A stretch of DNA of 64,000 nucleotides from Elmis aenea (taxonomy: Eukaryota > Arthropoda > Insecta > Coleoptera > Elmidae). Shown in pieces: positions 1 to 11,887 of the stretch. The DNA lies in the NCBI GenBank assembly GCA_947652605.1, contig CANTFG010000309.1, forward strand, positions 124,001-188,000. The letters run 5' to 3'. The position numbers and the translations under genes are program-made. Within the stretch, counting starts at the first letter, position 1. Every line of letters starts with the position of its first letter. The notes below the pieces were generated by a model, which saw only the letters and a list, made by a program, of their open reading frames with translations, ran no database searches and was not told the DNA's origin.

Positions 1-709
1 AATAAACTGTATAACATACTAAAATTTGAACAAAATCGTAAAAGCCGTTTTCGAGATAAATTTTCAAAATTTTTAATTTTTTGAATAACTTTGTAAATTA
101 AATTTCAAAATAGTTGAGACAAACGGCATTATACTAAGAAAAATAAACTCTATAACATACTAAAATTTGAACCAAATCGTATGAGCCGTTTTCGAGTAAA
201 ATTTTCAAAATTTTTAATTTTTTGTATAACTTTGTAAATTAAATTTCAAAATAGTTGAGACAAACGGCATTATACTAAGAAAAATAAACTCTATAACATA
301 CTAAAATTTGAACAAAATCGTATGAGCCGTTTTCGAGGAAAATTTTCAAAATTTTTAATTTTTTGAATTACTTTGGAAATTAAATTTCAAAATAGTTGAG
401 ACAAACGGCATTATACTAAGAAAAATAAACTCTATAACATACTAAAATTTGAACAAAATCGTATGAGCCGTTTTCGAGGAAAATTTTCAAAATTTTTAAT
501 TTTCTGAACAACTTTGTAAATTAAATTTCAAAATTGTTGAGACAAACGGCATTATACTAAGAAAAATAAACTCTATAACATACTAAAATTTGAACAAAAT
601 CGTAAGAGCCGTTTTCGAGATAAATTTTCAAAATTTTTAATTTTTTGAATAACTTTGTAAATTAAATTTCAAAATAGTTGAGACAAACGGCATAATACTA
701 AGAAAAAAA

Positions 710-825
710 GGCTTTGCACTTTTTTCGACAAAAAAATCGATTTTCTTAAAACTATAGCAAATGGCTTTAAACTTCTTATACACGTTAGTTATGAGCAAAT
801 TAAGGATTATTAGCCCCTAAATACG
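710..825. repeat. B block 1 (one unit, 3' truncated)
   Basis: A single B unit of about 116 bp. It enters from A1 through 'ggcataatactaagaaaaaa' and leaves at 'aaatacgatttttaattttt', where A1 resumes in mid-monomer with 'tgaataactttgg'. The 3' part of B, with its cgcg palindrome, is missing, as in the last unit of nearly every block. Confidence 0.93.
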
Positions 826-1184
826 ATTTTTAATTTTTTGAATAACTTTGGAAATTAAATTTCAAAATAGTTGCGACAAACGGCATTATACTAAGAAAAA
901 TAAACTCTATAACATACTAAAATTTGAACAAAATCGTAAAAGCCGTTTTCGAGAAAAAATTTCAAAATTTTTAATTTTTTGAATAACTTTGTAAATTAAA
1001 TTTCAAAATAGTTGAGACAAACGGCATTATACTAAGAAAAATAAACTCTATAACATACTAAAATTTGAACAAAATCGTATGAGCCGTTTTCGAGAAAAAT
1101 TTTCAAAATTTTTAATTTTTTGAATAACTTTGTAAATTAAATTTCAAAATAGTTGAGACAAACGGCATAATACTAAGAAAAAAA

Positions 1185-1623
1185 GGCTTTGCACTTTTTT
1201 CGACAAAAAAATCGATTTTCTTAAAACTATAGCAAATGGCTTCAAACTTCTTATACACGTTAGTTATTAGCAAGTTAAGGATTATTAGCCCCTAAATACG
1301 ATTTTTAATTTTTCGCGAAAAATGGGAAAAGTACAAAGGCTATAGTCTTTGCACTTTTTTCGACAAAAAAATCGATTTTCCTAAAACTACAGCAAATGGC
1401 TTCAAACTTCTTATACACGTTAGTTATTAGCAAGTTAAGGATTATTAGCCCCTAAATACGATTTTTAATTTTTCGCGAAAAATGGGAAAAGTACAAAGGC
1501 TATATAGTCTTTGCACTTTTTTCGACAAAAAAATCGATTTTCTTAAAACTACAGCAAATGGCTTTAAACTTCTTATACACGTTAGTTATGAGCAAATTAA
1601 GGATTATTAGCCCCTAAATACGA
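1185..1623. repeat. B block 2 (three units)
   Basis: Three B units; their 'ttatacacgt' markers lie at 1251, 1411 and 1573, giving the 160-bp period (162 where 'tatagt' is 'tatatagt'). Unit 1 has 'aactatagc', units 2 and 3 'aactacagc', a positional difference seen in most blocks. The last unit is cut at 'cgatttttaattttt' and fused to A1. A perfect 16-bp palindrome, 'atttttcgcgaaaaat', lies at 1308-1323 in unit 1. Confidence 0.95.
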
Positions 1624-1840
1624 TTTTTAATTTTTTGAATAACTTTGGAAATTAAATTTCAAAATAGTTGCGACAAACGGCATTATACTAAGAAAAATAA
1701 ACTCTATAACATACTAAAATTTGAACAAAATCGTAAAAGCCGTTTTCGAGAAAAATTTTCAAAATTTTTAATTTTTTGAATAACTTTGTAAATTAAATTT
1801 CAAAATAGTTGAGACAAACGGCATAATACTAAGAAAAAAA

Positions 1841-2040
1841 GGCTTTGCACTTTTTTCGACAAAAAAATCGATTTTCTTAAAACTATAGCAAATGGCTTCA
1901 AACTTCTTATACACGTTAGTTATTAGCAAGTTAAGGATTATTAGCCCCTAAATACGATTTTTAATTTTTCGCGAAAAATGGGAAAAGTACAAAGGCTATA
2001 GTCTTTGCACTTTTTTCGACAAAAAAATCGATTTTCTTAA
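1841..2040. repeat. B block 3 (one full unit plus a ~45-bp fragment)
   Basis: One complete B unit is followed by only the first ~45 bp of a second, which ends after 'atcgattttcttaaaa' and joins A1 directly at 'aaaatagttgagacaaacag'. No other block ends this way: the usual exit is much later, at 'cgatttttaattttt'. The two sides share only a short run of A, which suggests an illegitimate join or a deletion. Confidence 0.92.
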
Positions 2041-2927
2041 AAAAAATAGTTGAGACAAACAGCATTATACTAAGAAAAATAAACTGTATAACATACTAAA
2101 ATTTGAACAAAATCGTAAGAGCCGTTTTCGAGAAAAAATTTCAAAATTTTTAATTTTTTGAATAACTTTGTAAATTAAATTTCAAAATAGTTGAGACAAA
2201 CGGCATTATACTAAGAAAAATAAACTGTATAACATACTAAAATTTGAACAAAATCGTAAAAGCCGTTTTCGAGATAAATTTTCAAAATTTTTAATTTTTT
2301 GAATAACTTTGTAAATTAAATTTCAAAATAGTTGAGACAAACGGCATTATACTAAGAAAAATAAACTCTATAACATACTAAAATTTGAACCAAATCGTAT
2401 GAGCCGTTTTCGAGAAAAATTTTCAAAATTTTTAATTTTTTGTATAACTTTGTAAATTAAATTTCAAAATAGTTGAGACAAACGGCATTATACTAAGAAA
2501 AATAAACTCTATAACATACTAAAATTTGAACAAAATCGTATGAGCCGTTTTCGAGGAAAATTTTCAAAATTTTTAATTTTTTGAATTACTTTGGAAATTA
2601 AATTTCAAAATAGTTGAGACAAACGGCATTATACTAAGAAAAATAAACTCTATAACATACTAAAATTTGAACAAAATCGTATGAGCCGTTTTCGAGGAAA
2701 ATTTTCAAAATTTTTAATTTTCTGAACAACTTTGTAAATTAAATTTCAAAATTGTTGAGACAAACGGCATTATACTAAGAAAAATAAACTCTATAACATA
2801 CTAAAATTTGAACAAAATCGTAAGAGCCGTTTTCGAGATAAATTTTCAAAATTTTTAATTTTTTGAATAACTTTGTAAATTAAATTTCAAAATAGTTGAG
2901 ACAAACGGCATAATACTAAGAAAAAAA

Positions 2928-3044
2928 GGCTTTGCACTTTTTTCGACAAAAAAATCGATTTTCTTAAAACTATAGCAAATGGCTTCAAACTTCTTATACA
3001 CGTTAGTTATGAGCAAATTAAGGATTATTAGCCCCTAAATACGA
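2928..3044. repeat. B block 4 (one unit, 3' truncated)
   Basis: A single truncated B unit, counterpart of block 1 at +2218. Entry by 'ggcataatactaag' and exit at 'cgatttttaattttt', as usual. Confidence 0.93.
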
Positions 3045-3261
3045 TTTTTAATTTTTTGAATAACTTTGTAAATTAAATTTCAAAATAGTTGAGACAAACG
3101 GCATTATACTAAGAAAAATAAACTCTATAACATACTAAAATTTGAACAAAATCGTATGAGCCGTTTTCGAGAAAAATTTTCAAAATTTTTAATTTTTTGA
3201 ATAACTTTGTAAATTAAATTTCAAAATAGTTGAGACAAACGGCATAATACTAAGAAAAAAA

Positions 3262-3698
3262 GGCTTTGCACTTTTTTCGACAAAAAAATCGATTTTCTTA
3301 AAACTATAGCAAATGGCTTCAAACTTCTTATACACGTTAGTTATTAGCAAGTTAAGGATTATTAGCCCCTAAATACGATTTTTAATTTTTCGCGAAAAAT
3401 GGGAAAAGTACAAAGGCTATAGTCTTTGCACTTTTTTCGACAAAAAAATCGATTTTCTTAAAACTACAGCAAATGGCTTCAAACTTCTTATACACGTTAG
3501 TTATTAGCAAGTTAAGGATTATTAGCCCCTAAATACGATTTTTAATTTTTCGCGAAAAATGGGAAAAGTACAAAGGCTATAGTCTTTGCACTTTTTTCGA
3601 CAAAAAAATCGATTTTCTTAAAACTACAGCAAATGGCTTTAAACTTCTTATACACGTTAGTTATGAGCAAATTAAGGATTATTAGCCCCTAAATACGA
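3262..3698. repeat. B block 5 (three units)
   Basis: Three B units, counterpart of block 2. The last unit carries 'gctttaaac' and 'gagcaaattaagg', the same variants as the last unit of block 2, which supports amplification of the block as a whole. A1 resumes with the variants 'aactttggaaatt' and 'agttgcgac', also shared with block 2. Confidence 0.94.
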
Positions 3699-4761
3699 TT
3701 TTTAATTTTTTGAATAACTTTGGAAATTAAATTTCAAAATAGTTGCGACAAACGGCATTATACTAAGAAAAATAAACTCTATAACATACTAAAATTTGAA
3801 CAAAATCGTAAAAGCCGTTTTCGAGAAAAAATTTCAAAATTTTTAATTTTTTGAATAACTTTGTAAATTAAATTTCAAAATAGTTGAGACAAACGGCATT
3901 ATACTAAGAAAAATAAACTCTATAACATACTAAAATTTGAACAAAATCGTAAGAGCCGTTTTCGAGAAAAATTTTCAAAATTTTTAATTTTCTGAATAAC
4001 TTTGTAAATTAACTTTCAAAATAGTTGAGACAAACGGCATTATACTAAGAAAAATAAACTCTATAACATACTGAAATTTGAACAAAATCGTATGAGCCGT
4101 TTTCGAGGAAAATTTTCAAAATTTTTAATTTTTTGAATAACTTTGTAAATTAAATTTCAAAATAGTTGAGACAAACGGCATTATACTAAGAAAAATAAAC
4201 TCTATAACATACTAAAATTTGAACAAAATCGTATGAGCCGTTTTCGAGAAAAATTTTCAAAATTTTTAATTTTTTGTATAACTTTGTAAATTAAATTTCA
4301 AAATAGTTGAGACAAACGGCATTATACTAAGAAAAATAAACTCTATAACATACTAAAATTTGAACAAAATCGTATGAGCCGTTTTCGAGGAAAATTTTCA
4401 AAATTTTTAATTTTTTGAATAACTTTGGAAATTAAATTTCAAAATAGTTGAGACAAACGGCATTATACTAAGAAAAATTAACTCTATAACATACTAAAAT
4501 TTGAACAAAATCGTATGAGCCGTTTTCGAGGAAAATTTTCAAAATTTTTAATTTTCTGAATAACTTTGTAAATTAAATTTCAAAATTGTTGAGACAAACG
4601 GCATTATACTAAGAAAAATAAACTGTATAACATACTAAAATTTGAACAAAATCGTAAGAGCCGTTTTCGAGATAAATTTTCAAAATTTTTAATTTTTTGA
4701 ATAACTTTGTAAATTAAATTTCAAAATAGTTGAGACAAACGGCATAATACTAAGAAAAAAA

Positions 4762-5198
4762 GGCTTTGCACTTTTTTCGACAAAAAAATCGATTTTCTTA
4801 AAACTATAGCAAATGGCTTCAAACTTCTTATACACGTTAGTTATTAGCAAGTTAAGGATTATTAGCCCCTAAATACGATTTTTAATTTTTCGCGAAAAAT
4901 GGGAAAAGTACAAAGGCTATAGTCTTTGCACTTTTTTCGACAAAAAAATCGATTTTCTTAAAACTACAGCAAATGGCTTCAAACTTCTTATACACGTTAG
5001 TTATTAGCAAGTTAAGGATTATTAGCCCATAATTACGATTTTTAATTTTTCGCGAAAAATGGGAAAAGTACAAAGGCTATAGTCTTTGCACTTTTTTCGA
5101 CAAAAAAATCGATTTTCTTAAAACTACAGCAAATGGCTTCAAACTTCTTATACACGTTAGTTATGAGCTAATTAAGGATTATTAGCCCCTAAATACGA
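4762..5198. repeat. B block 6 (three units)
   Basis: Three B units with standard entry and exit. Unit 2 has the private change 'agcccataattacg' where other copies read 'agcccctaaatacg'. A 63-codon reading frame on the minus strand (4882-5073) runs through it, but it begins with TTG and is a by-product of the repeat, not a gene. Confidence 0.94.
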
Positions 5199-5697
5199 TT
5201 TTTAATTTTTTGAATAACTTTGGAAATTAAATTTCAAAATAGTTGCGACAAACGGCATTATACTAAGAAAAATAAACTCTATAACATACTAAAATTTGAA
5301 CAAAATCGTAAGAGCCGTTTTCGAGAAAAATTTTCAAAATTTTTAATTTTTTGAATAACTTTGTAAATTAAATTTCAAAATAGTTGAGACAAACGGCATT
5401 ATACTAAGAAAAACAAACCCTATAACATACTAAAATTTGAACAAAATCGTAAGAGCCGTTTTCGAGAAAATTTTTCAAAATTTTTAATTTTCTGAATAAC
5501 TTTGTAAATTAACTTTCAAAATAGTTGAGACAAACGGCATTATACTAAGAAAAATAAACTCTATAACATACTAAAATTTGAACAAAATCGTAAAAGCCGT
5601 TTTCGAGAAAAAATTTCAAAATTTTAAATTTTCTGAATAACTTTGTAAATTAACTTTCAAAATAGTTGAGACAAACGGCATAATACTAAGAAAAAAA

Positions 5698-6136
5698 GGC
5701 TTTGCACTTTTTTCGACAAAAAAATCGATTTGCTTAAAACTATAGCAAATGGCTTCAAACTTCTTATACACGTTAGTTATGAGCAAGTTAAGGATTATTA
5801 GCCCCTAAATACGATTTTTAATTTTTCGCGAAAAATGGGAAAAGTACAAAGGCTATATAGTCTTTGCACTTTTTTCGACAAAAAAATCGATTTTCTTAAA
5901 ACTACAGCAAATGGCTTTAAACTTCTTATACACGTTAGTTATTAGCAAGTTAAGGATTATTAGCCCCTAAATACGATTTTTACTTTTTCGCGAAAAATGG
6001 GAAAAGTACAAAGGCTATAGTCTTTGCACTTTTTTCGACAAAAAAATCGATTTTCTTAAAACTACAGCAAATGGCTTCAAACTTTTTATACACGTTAGTT
6101 ATGAGCTAATTAAGGATTATTAGCCCCTAATTACGA
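5698..6136. repeat. B block 7 (three units)
   Basis: Three B units. The first carries 'atcgatttgctt' instead of 'atcgattttctt', a change that reappears in the first unit of blocks 10, 12, 13, 14 and 15 and so marks a lineage of blocks. The last unit shows 'gagctaattaagg' and 'cccctaattacg', typical of the last unit in later blocks. Confidence 0.94.
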
Positions 6137-7035
6137 TTTTTAATTTTTTGAATAACTTTGGAAATTAAATTTCAAAATAGTTGAGACAAACGGCATTATA
6201 CTGAGAAAAATAAACTGTATAACATACTAAAATTTGAACAAAATCGTAAGAGCCGTTTTCGAGAAAAATTTTCAAAATTTTTAATTTTCTAAATAACTTT
6301 GTAAATTAACTTTCAAAATAGTGGAGACAAACGGCATTATACTAAGAAAAATAAACTGTATAACATACTAAAATTTGAACAAAATCGTAAAAGCCGTTTT
6401 CGAGAAAAATTTTCAAAATTTTTAATTTTCTGAATAACTTTGTAAATTAACTTTCAAAATAGTTGAGACAAACGGCATTATACTGAGAAAAATAAACTGT
6501 ATAACATACTAAAATTTGAACAAAATCGTAAGAGCCGTTTTCGAGAAAAATTTTCAAAATTTTTAATTTTCTGAATAACTTTGTAAATTAAATTTCAAAA
6601 TAGTTAAGACAAACGGCTATATACTAAGAAAAATAAACTGTATAACATACTAAAATTTGAACAAAATCGTAAGAGCCGTTTTCGAGAAAAATTTTCAAAA
6701 TTTTTAATTTTTTGAATAACTTTGTAAATTAAATTTCAAAATAGTTGAGACAAACGGCATTATACTAAGAAAAATAAACTCTATAACATACTAAAATTTG
6801 AACAAAATCGTATGAGCCGTTTTCGAGAAAAATTTTCAAAATTTTGAATTTTCTGAATAACTTTGTAAATTAAATTTCAAAATAGTTGAGACAAACGGCA
6901 TTATACTAAGAAAAATAAACTGTATAACATACTAAAATTTGAACAAAATCGTATGAGCCGTTTTCGAGAAAAATTTTCAAAATTTTTAATTTTCTGAATA
7001 ACTTTGTAAATTAAATTTCAAAATAGTTGAGACAA

Positions 7036-7095
7036 ACGGCATTATTCGAAGAAAAATAAACTTTATTTTATACAAAAATTTGAACCAAATCGTAA
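7036..7095. repeat. Outlier A1 monomer segment
   Basis: Between ordinary A1 units the sequence reads 'cattattcgaagaaaaa', then 'ctttattttatacaaaaa' and 'gaaccaaatcgtaag', where neighbours have 'cattatactaagaaaaa' and 'ctctataacatactaaaa'. About eight changes cluster in some 40 bp while the rest of the monomer is normal. This is the most diverged stretch I noticed in A1. Confidence 0.75.
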
Positions 7096-7340
7096 GAGCC
7101 GTTTTCGAGAAAAATTTTCAAAATTTTTAATTTTTTGAATAACTTTGTAAATTAAATTTCAAAATAGTTGAGACAAACGGCATTATACTAAGAAAAATAA
7201 ACTCTATAACATACTAAAATTTGAACAAAATCGTATGAGCCGTTTTCGAGGAAAATTTTCAAAATTTTTAATTTTTTGAATAACTTTGTAAAATAAATTT
7301 CAAAATAGTTGAGACAAACGGCATATTACTAAGAAAAAAA

Positions 7341-7953
7341 GGCTATATACTCTTTGCACTTTTTTCGACAAAAAAATCGATTTTCTTAAAACTATAGCAA
7401 ATGGCTTCAAACTTCTTATACACGTTAGTTATTAGCAAGTTAAGGATTATTAGCCCCTAAATACGATTTTTAATTTTTCGCGAAAAATGGGAAAAGTACA
7501 AAGGCTATATATAGTCTTTGCACTTTTTTCGACAAAAAAATCGATTTTCTTAAAACTATAGCAAATGGCTTCAAACTTCTTATACATGTTAGTTATGAGC
7601 AAGTTAAGGATTATTAGCCCCTAAATACGATTTTTACTTTTTCGCGAAAAATGGGAAAAGTACAAAGGCTATAGTCTTTGCACTTTTTCCGACAAAAAAA
7701 TCGATTTTCCTTAAACTACAGCAAATGGCTTCAAACTTCTTATACACGTTAGTTATGAGCAAGTTAAGGATTATTAGCCCCTAAATACGACTTTTAATTT
7801 TTCGCGAAAAATGGGAAAAGTACAAAGGCTATAATAGTCTTTGCACTTTTTTCGACAAAAAAATCGATTTTCTTAAAACTACAGCAAATGGCTTCAAACT
7901 TCTTATACTCGTTAGTTATGAGCAAATTAAGGATTATTAGCCCCTAAATACGA
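7341..7953. repeat. B block 8 (four units, atypical entry junction)
   Basis: The longest B block. The entry differs from all others: the A1 side reads 'ggcatattactaag' and the B side keeps 'ggctatatactctttgcac' instead of the shortened 'ggctttgcac'. Full B units joined to each other read 'ggctatagtctttgcac', so this block keeps about seven bases lost at the other A-to-B joins. Unit 2 has 'tatacatgtt' and unit 3 has 'ttttccgac', both private. Confidence 0.94.
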
Positions 7954-9350
7954 TTTTTAATTTTTTGAATAACTTTGGAAATTAAATTTCAAAATAGTTG
8001 AGACAAACGGCATTGTACTAAGATAAATAAACTCTATAACATACTAAAATTTGAACAAAATCGTAAGAGCCGTTTTCGAGAAAAAATTTCAAAATTTTAA
8101 TTTTTTGAATAACTTTGTAAATTAAATTTCAAAATAGTTGAGACAAACGGCATTATACTAAGAAAAATAAACTGTATAATATACTAAAATTTGAACAAAA
8201 TCGTAAGAGCCGTTTTCGAGAAAAATTTTCAAAATTTTTAATTTTTTGAATAACTTTGTAAATTAAATTTCAAAATAGTTGAGACAAACGGCATAATACT
8301 AAGAAAAAAAGGCTTTGCACTTTTTTCGACAAAAAAATCGATTTTCTTAAAACTATAGCAAATGGCTTCAAACTTCTTATACACGTTAGTTATGAGCAAG
8401 TTAAGGATTATTAGCCCCTAAATACGATTTTTAATTTTTCGCGAAAAATGGGAAAAGTACAAAGGCTATAGTCTGCACTTTTTTCGACAAAAAAATCGAT
8501 TTTCTTAAAACTACAGCAAATGGCTTTAAACTTCTTATACACGTTAGTTATTAGCAAGTTAAGGATTATTAGCCCCTAAATACGATTTTTACTTTTTCGC
8601 GAAAAATGGGAAAAGTACAAAGGCTATAGTCTTTGCACTTTTTTCGACAAAAAAATCGATTTTCTTAAAACTACAGCAAATGGCTTCAAACTTCTTATAC
8701 ACGTTAGTTATGAGCTAATTAAGGATTATTAGCCCCTAATTACGATTTTTAATTTTTTGAATAACTTTGTAAATTAAATTTCAAAATAGTTGAGACAAAC
8801 GGCATTATACTAAGAAAAATAAACTCTATAACATACTAAAATTTGAACAAAATCGTAAGAGCCGTTTTCGAGAAAAAATTTCAAAATTTTTAATTTTCTG
8901 AATAACTTTGTAAATTAAATTTCAAAATAGTTGAGACAAACGGCATTATTTTGAGAAAAATAAACTGTATAACATACTAAAATTTGAACAAAATCGTAAG
9001 AGCCGTTTTCAAGAAAAATTTTCAAAATTTTTAATTTTCTGAATAACTTTGTAAATTAACTTTCAAAATAGTTGAGACAAACGGCATTATACTAAGAAAA
9101 ATAAACTGTATAATATACTAAAATTTGAACAAAATCGTAAAAGCCGTTTTCGAGAAAAATTTTCAAAATTTTTAATTTTTTGAATAACTTTGTAAATTAA
9201 ATTTCAAAATAGTTGAGACAAACGGCATTATACTAAGAAAAAAAGGCTTTGCACTTTTTTCGACAAAAAAATCGATTTGCTTAAAACTATAGCAAATAAC
9301 TTCAAACTTCTTATACACGTTAGTTATGAGCAAGTTAAGGATTATTAGCC
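7780..9350. repeat. First copy of a ~1.57-kb composite tandem duplication
   Basis: Rare markers repeat at +1568: 'ttatactcgt' at 7903 and 9471, 'cattgtacta' at 8011 and 9579, and B block starts at 8311 and 9879. The unit contains the end of one B block, A1 monomers, a three-unit B block, more A1 and the beginning of the next block. Confidence 0.85.
8311..8745. repeat. B block 9 (three units)
   Basis: Three B units. At the join between units 1 and 2 'tatagtctgcac' replaces 'tatagtctttgcac' (two bases shorter); this also marks blocks 11-14. Counterpart of block 11 at +1568. Confidence 0.94.
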
Positions 9351-9521
9351 CCTAAATACGACTTTTAATTTTTCGCGAAAAATGGGAAAAGTACAAAGGC
9401 TATAGTCTTTGCACTTTTTTCGACAAAAAAATCGATTTTCTTAAAACTACAGCAAATGGCTTCAAACTTCTTATACTCGTTAGTTATGAGCAAATTAAGG
9501 ATTATTAGCCCCTAAATACGA
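9245..9521. repeat. B block 10 (two units)
   Basis: Two B units. The A1 side of the entry reads 'ggcattatactaag', not the diagnostic 'ggcataatactaag', so here the junction base has reverted or been converted to the ordinary A1 form. Unit 1 has 'agcaaataacttc' where other copies have 'agcaaatggcttc'. Confidence 0.93.
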
Positions 9522-10665
9522 TTTTTAATTTTTTGAATAACTTTGGAAATTAAATTTCAAAATAGTTGAGACAAACGGCATTGTACTAAGAAAAATAAAC
9601 TCTATAACATACTAAAATTTGAACAAAATCGTAAGAGCCGTTTTCGAGAAAAAATTTCAAAATTTTAATTTTTTGAATAACTTTGTAAATTAAATTTCAA
9701 AATAGTTGAGACAAACGGCATTATACTAAGAAAAATAAACTGTATAATATACTAAAATTTGAACAAAATCGTAAGAGCCGTTTTCGAGAAAAATTTTCAA
9801 AATTTTTAATTTTTTGAATAACTTTGTAAATTAAATTTCAAAATAGTTGAGACAAACGGCATAATACTAAGAAAAAAAGGCTTTGCACTTTTTTTGACAA
9901 AAAAATCGATTTTCTTAAAACTATAGCAAATGGCTTCAAACTTCTTATACACGTTAGTTATGAGCAAGTTAAGGATTATTAGCCCCTAAATACGATTTTT
10001 AATTTTTCGCGAAAAATGGGAAAAGTACAAAGGCTATAGTCTGCACTTTTTTCGACAAAAAAATCGATTTTCTTAAAACTACAGCAAATGGCTTTAAACT
10101 TCTTATACACGTTAGTTATTAGCAAGTTAAGGATTATTAGCCCCTAAATACGATTTTTACTTTTTCGCGAAAAATGGGAAAAGTACAAAGGCTATAGTCT
10201 TTGCACTTTTTTCGACAAAAAAATCGATTTTCTTAAAACTACAGCAAGGGGCTTCAAACTTCTTATACACGTTAGTTATGAGCTAATTAAGGATTATTAG
10301 CCCCTAATTACGATTTTTAATTTTCTGAATAACTTTGTAAATTAAATTTCAAAATAGTTGAGACAAACGGCATTATACTGAGAAAAATAAACTGTATAAC
10401 ATACTAAAATTTGAACAAAATCGTAAGAGCCGTTTTCAAGAAAAATTTTCAAAATTTTTAATTTTCTGAATAACTTTGTAAATTAACTTTCAAAATAGTT
10501 GAGACAAACGGCATTATACTAAGAAAAATAAACTGTATAATATACTAAAATTTGAACAAAATCGTAAGAGCCGTTTTCGAGAAAAATTTTCAAAATTTTT
10601 AATTTTTTGAATAACTTTGTAAATTAAATTTCAAAATAGTTGAGACAAACGGCATTATACTAAGA
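9351..10665. repeat. Second copy of the ~1.57-kb composite tandem duplication
   Basis: It follows the first copy directly and keeps the same marker order, but one 141-bp A1 monomer is missing after its three-unit B block: the monomer with 'ttttcaagaaaaatttt' near 10,435 corresponds to the one near 9,008, a shift of about 1,430 instead of 1,568. Confidence 0.8.
9879..10313. repeat. B block 11 (three units)
   Basis: Three B units, counterpart of block 9. Private differences include 'cactttttttgac' in unit 1 and 'agcaaggggcttc' in unit 3. Confidence 0.94.
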
Positions 10666-10813
10666 AAAATAAACTCTATAACATACTAAAATTTGAACAA
10701 AATCGTATGGGCCGTTTCCGAGATAAATTTTCAAAATTTTTTATTTTTTGAATAACTTTGTAAATTAAATTTCAAAATAGTTGAGACAAACGGCATAATA
10801 CTAAGAAAAAAAG

Positions 10814-11247
10814 GCTTTGCACTTTTTTCGACAAAAAAATCGATTTGCTTAAAACTATAGCAAATGGCTTCAAACTTCTTATACACGTTAGTTATGAGCA
10901 AGTTAAGGATTATTAGCCCCTTAATACGATTTTTAATTTTTCGCGAAAAATGGGAAAAGTACAAAGGCTATAGTCTGCACTTTTTTCGACAAAAAAATCG
11001 ATTTTCTTAAAACTACAGCAAATGGCTTTAAACTTCTTATACACGTTAGTTATTAGCAAGTTAAGGATTATTAGCCCCTAAATACGATTTTTACTTTTTC
11101 GCGAAAAATGGGAAAAGTACAAAGGCTATAGTCTTTGCACTTTTTTCGACAAAAAAATCGATTTTCTTAAAACTACAGCAAATGGCTTCAAACTTCTTAT
11201 ACACGTTAGTTATGAGCTAATTAAGGATTATTAGCCCCTAATTACGA
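10814..11247. repeat. B block 12 (three units)
   Basis: Three B units with lineage markers 'atcgatttgctt' and 'ccccttaatacg' in unit 1, 'tagtctgcac' at the unit 1/2 join, and 'gagctaattaagg' in unit 3. The same set in the same places occurs in blocks 13 and 14. A 77-codon minus-strand frame here (10731-10964) starts with TTG and recurs identically at +1075; it belongs to the repeat. Confidence 0.94.
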
Positions 11248-11887
11248 TTTTTAATTTTTTGAATAACTTTGTAAATTAAATTTCAAAATAGTTGAGACAA
11301 ACGGCATTATACTAAGAAAAATAAACTCTATAACATACTAAAATTTGAACAAAATCGTAAGAGCCGTTTTCGAGAAAAAATTTCAAAATTTTTAATTTTC
11401 TGAATAACTTTGTAAATTAAATTTCAAAATAGTTAAGACAAACGGCATTATACTGAGAAAAATAAACTGTATAACATACTAAAATTTGAACAAAATCGTA
11501 TGAGCCGTTTTCAAGAAAAATTTTCAAAATTTTTAATTTTCTGAATAACTTTGTAAATTAACTTTCAAAATAGTTGAGACAAACGGCATTATACTAAGAA
11601 AAATAAACTGTATAATATACTAAAATTTGAACAAAATCGTAAGAGCCGTTTTCGAGAAAAATTTTCAAAATTTTTAATTTTTTGAATAACTTTGTAAATT
11701 AAATTTCAAAATAGTTGAGACAAACGGCATTATACTAAGAAAAATAAACTCTATAACATACTAAAATTTGAACAAAATCGTATGGGCCGTTTCCGAGATA
11801 AATTTTCAAAATTTTTTATTTTTTGAATAACTTTGTAAATTAAATTTCAAAATAGTTGAGACAAACGGCATAATACTAAGAAAAAAA

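Larger units (their letters stand above)
1..1822. repeat. Left copy of a ~2.2-kb composite duplication
   Basis: This segment recurs from 2219. The first unit, with its rare 'cgagataaatttt' and 'ctgtat' variants, matches at +2218, as does the second unit with the unusual 'gaaccaaatcgtatgagcc'. The segment contains five A1 monomers, a one-unit B block, A1 sequence, a three-unit B block and A1 again. Compared with the right copy it carries one extra A1 monomer after the first B block (near 826-1020). Confidence 0.85.
2219..3898. repeat. Right copy of the ~2.2-kb composite duplication
   Basis: It matches 1-1822 unit by unit, including rare variants, but has lost one 141-bp A1 monomer after its first B block and has 'tatagt' where the left copy has 'tatatagt' near 1500. 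The exact one-monomer difference is what unequal exchange or replication slippage in register would give. The copies diverge where the left one enters B block 3 ('ggcataata') and this one continues in A1 ('ggcattata'). Confidence 0.85.

Noticed and set aside
4882..5073. 63-codon open reading frame on the minus strand
   Set aside because: It starts with TTG, lies entirely in B/A repeat sequence and recurs in other copies only where a stop happens to be mutated. No recognisable domain.
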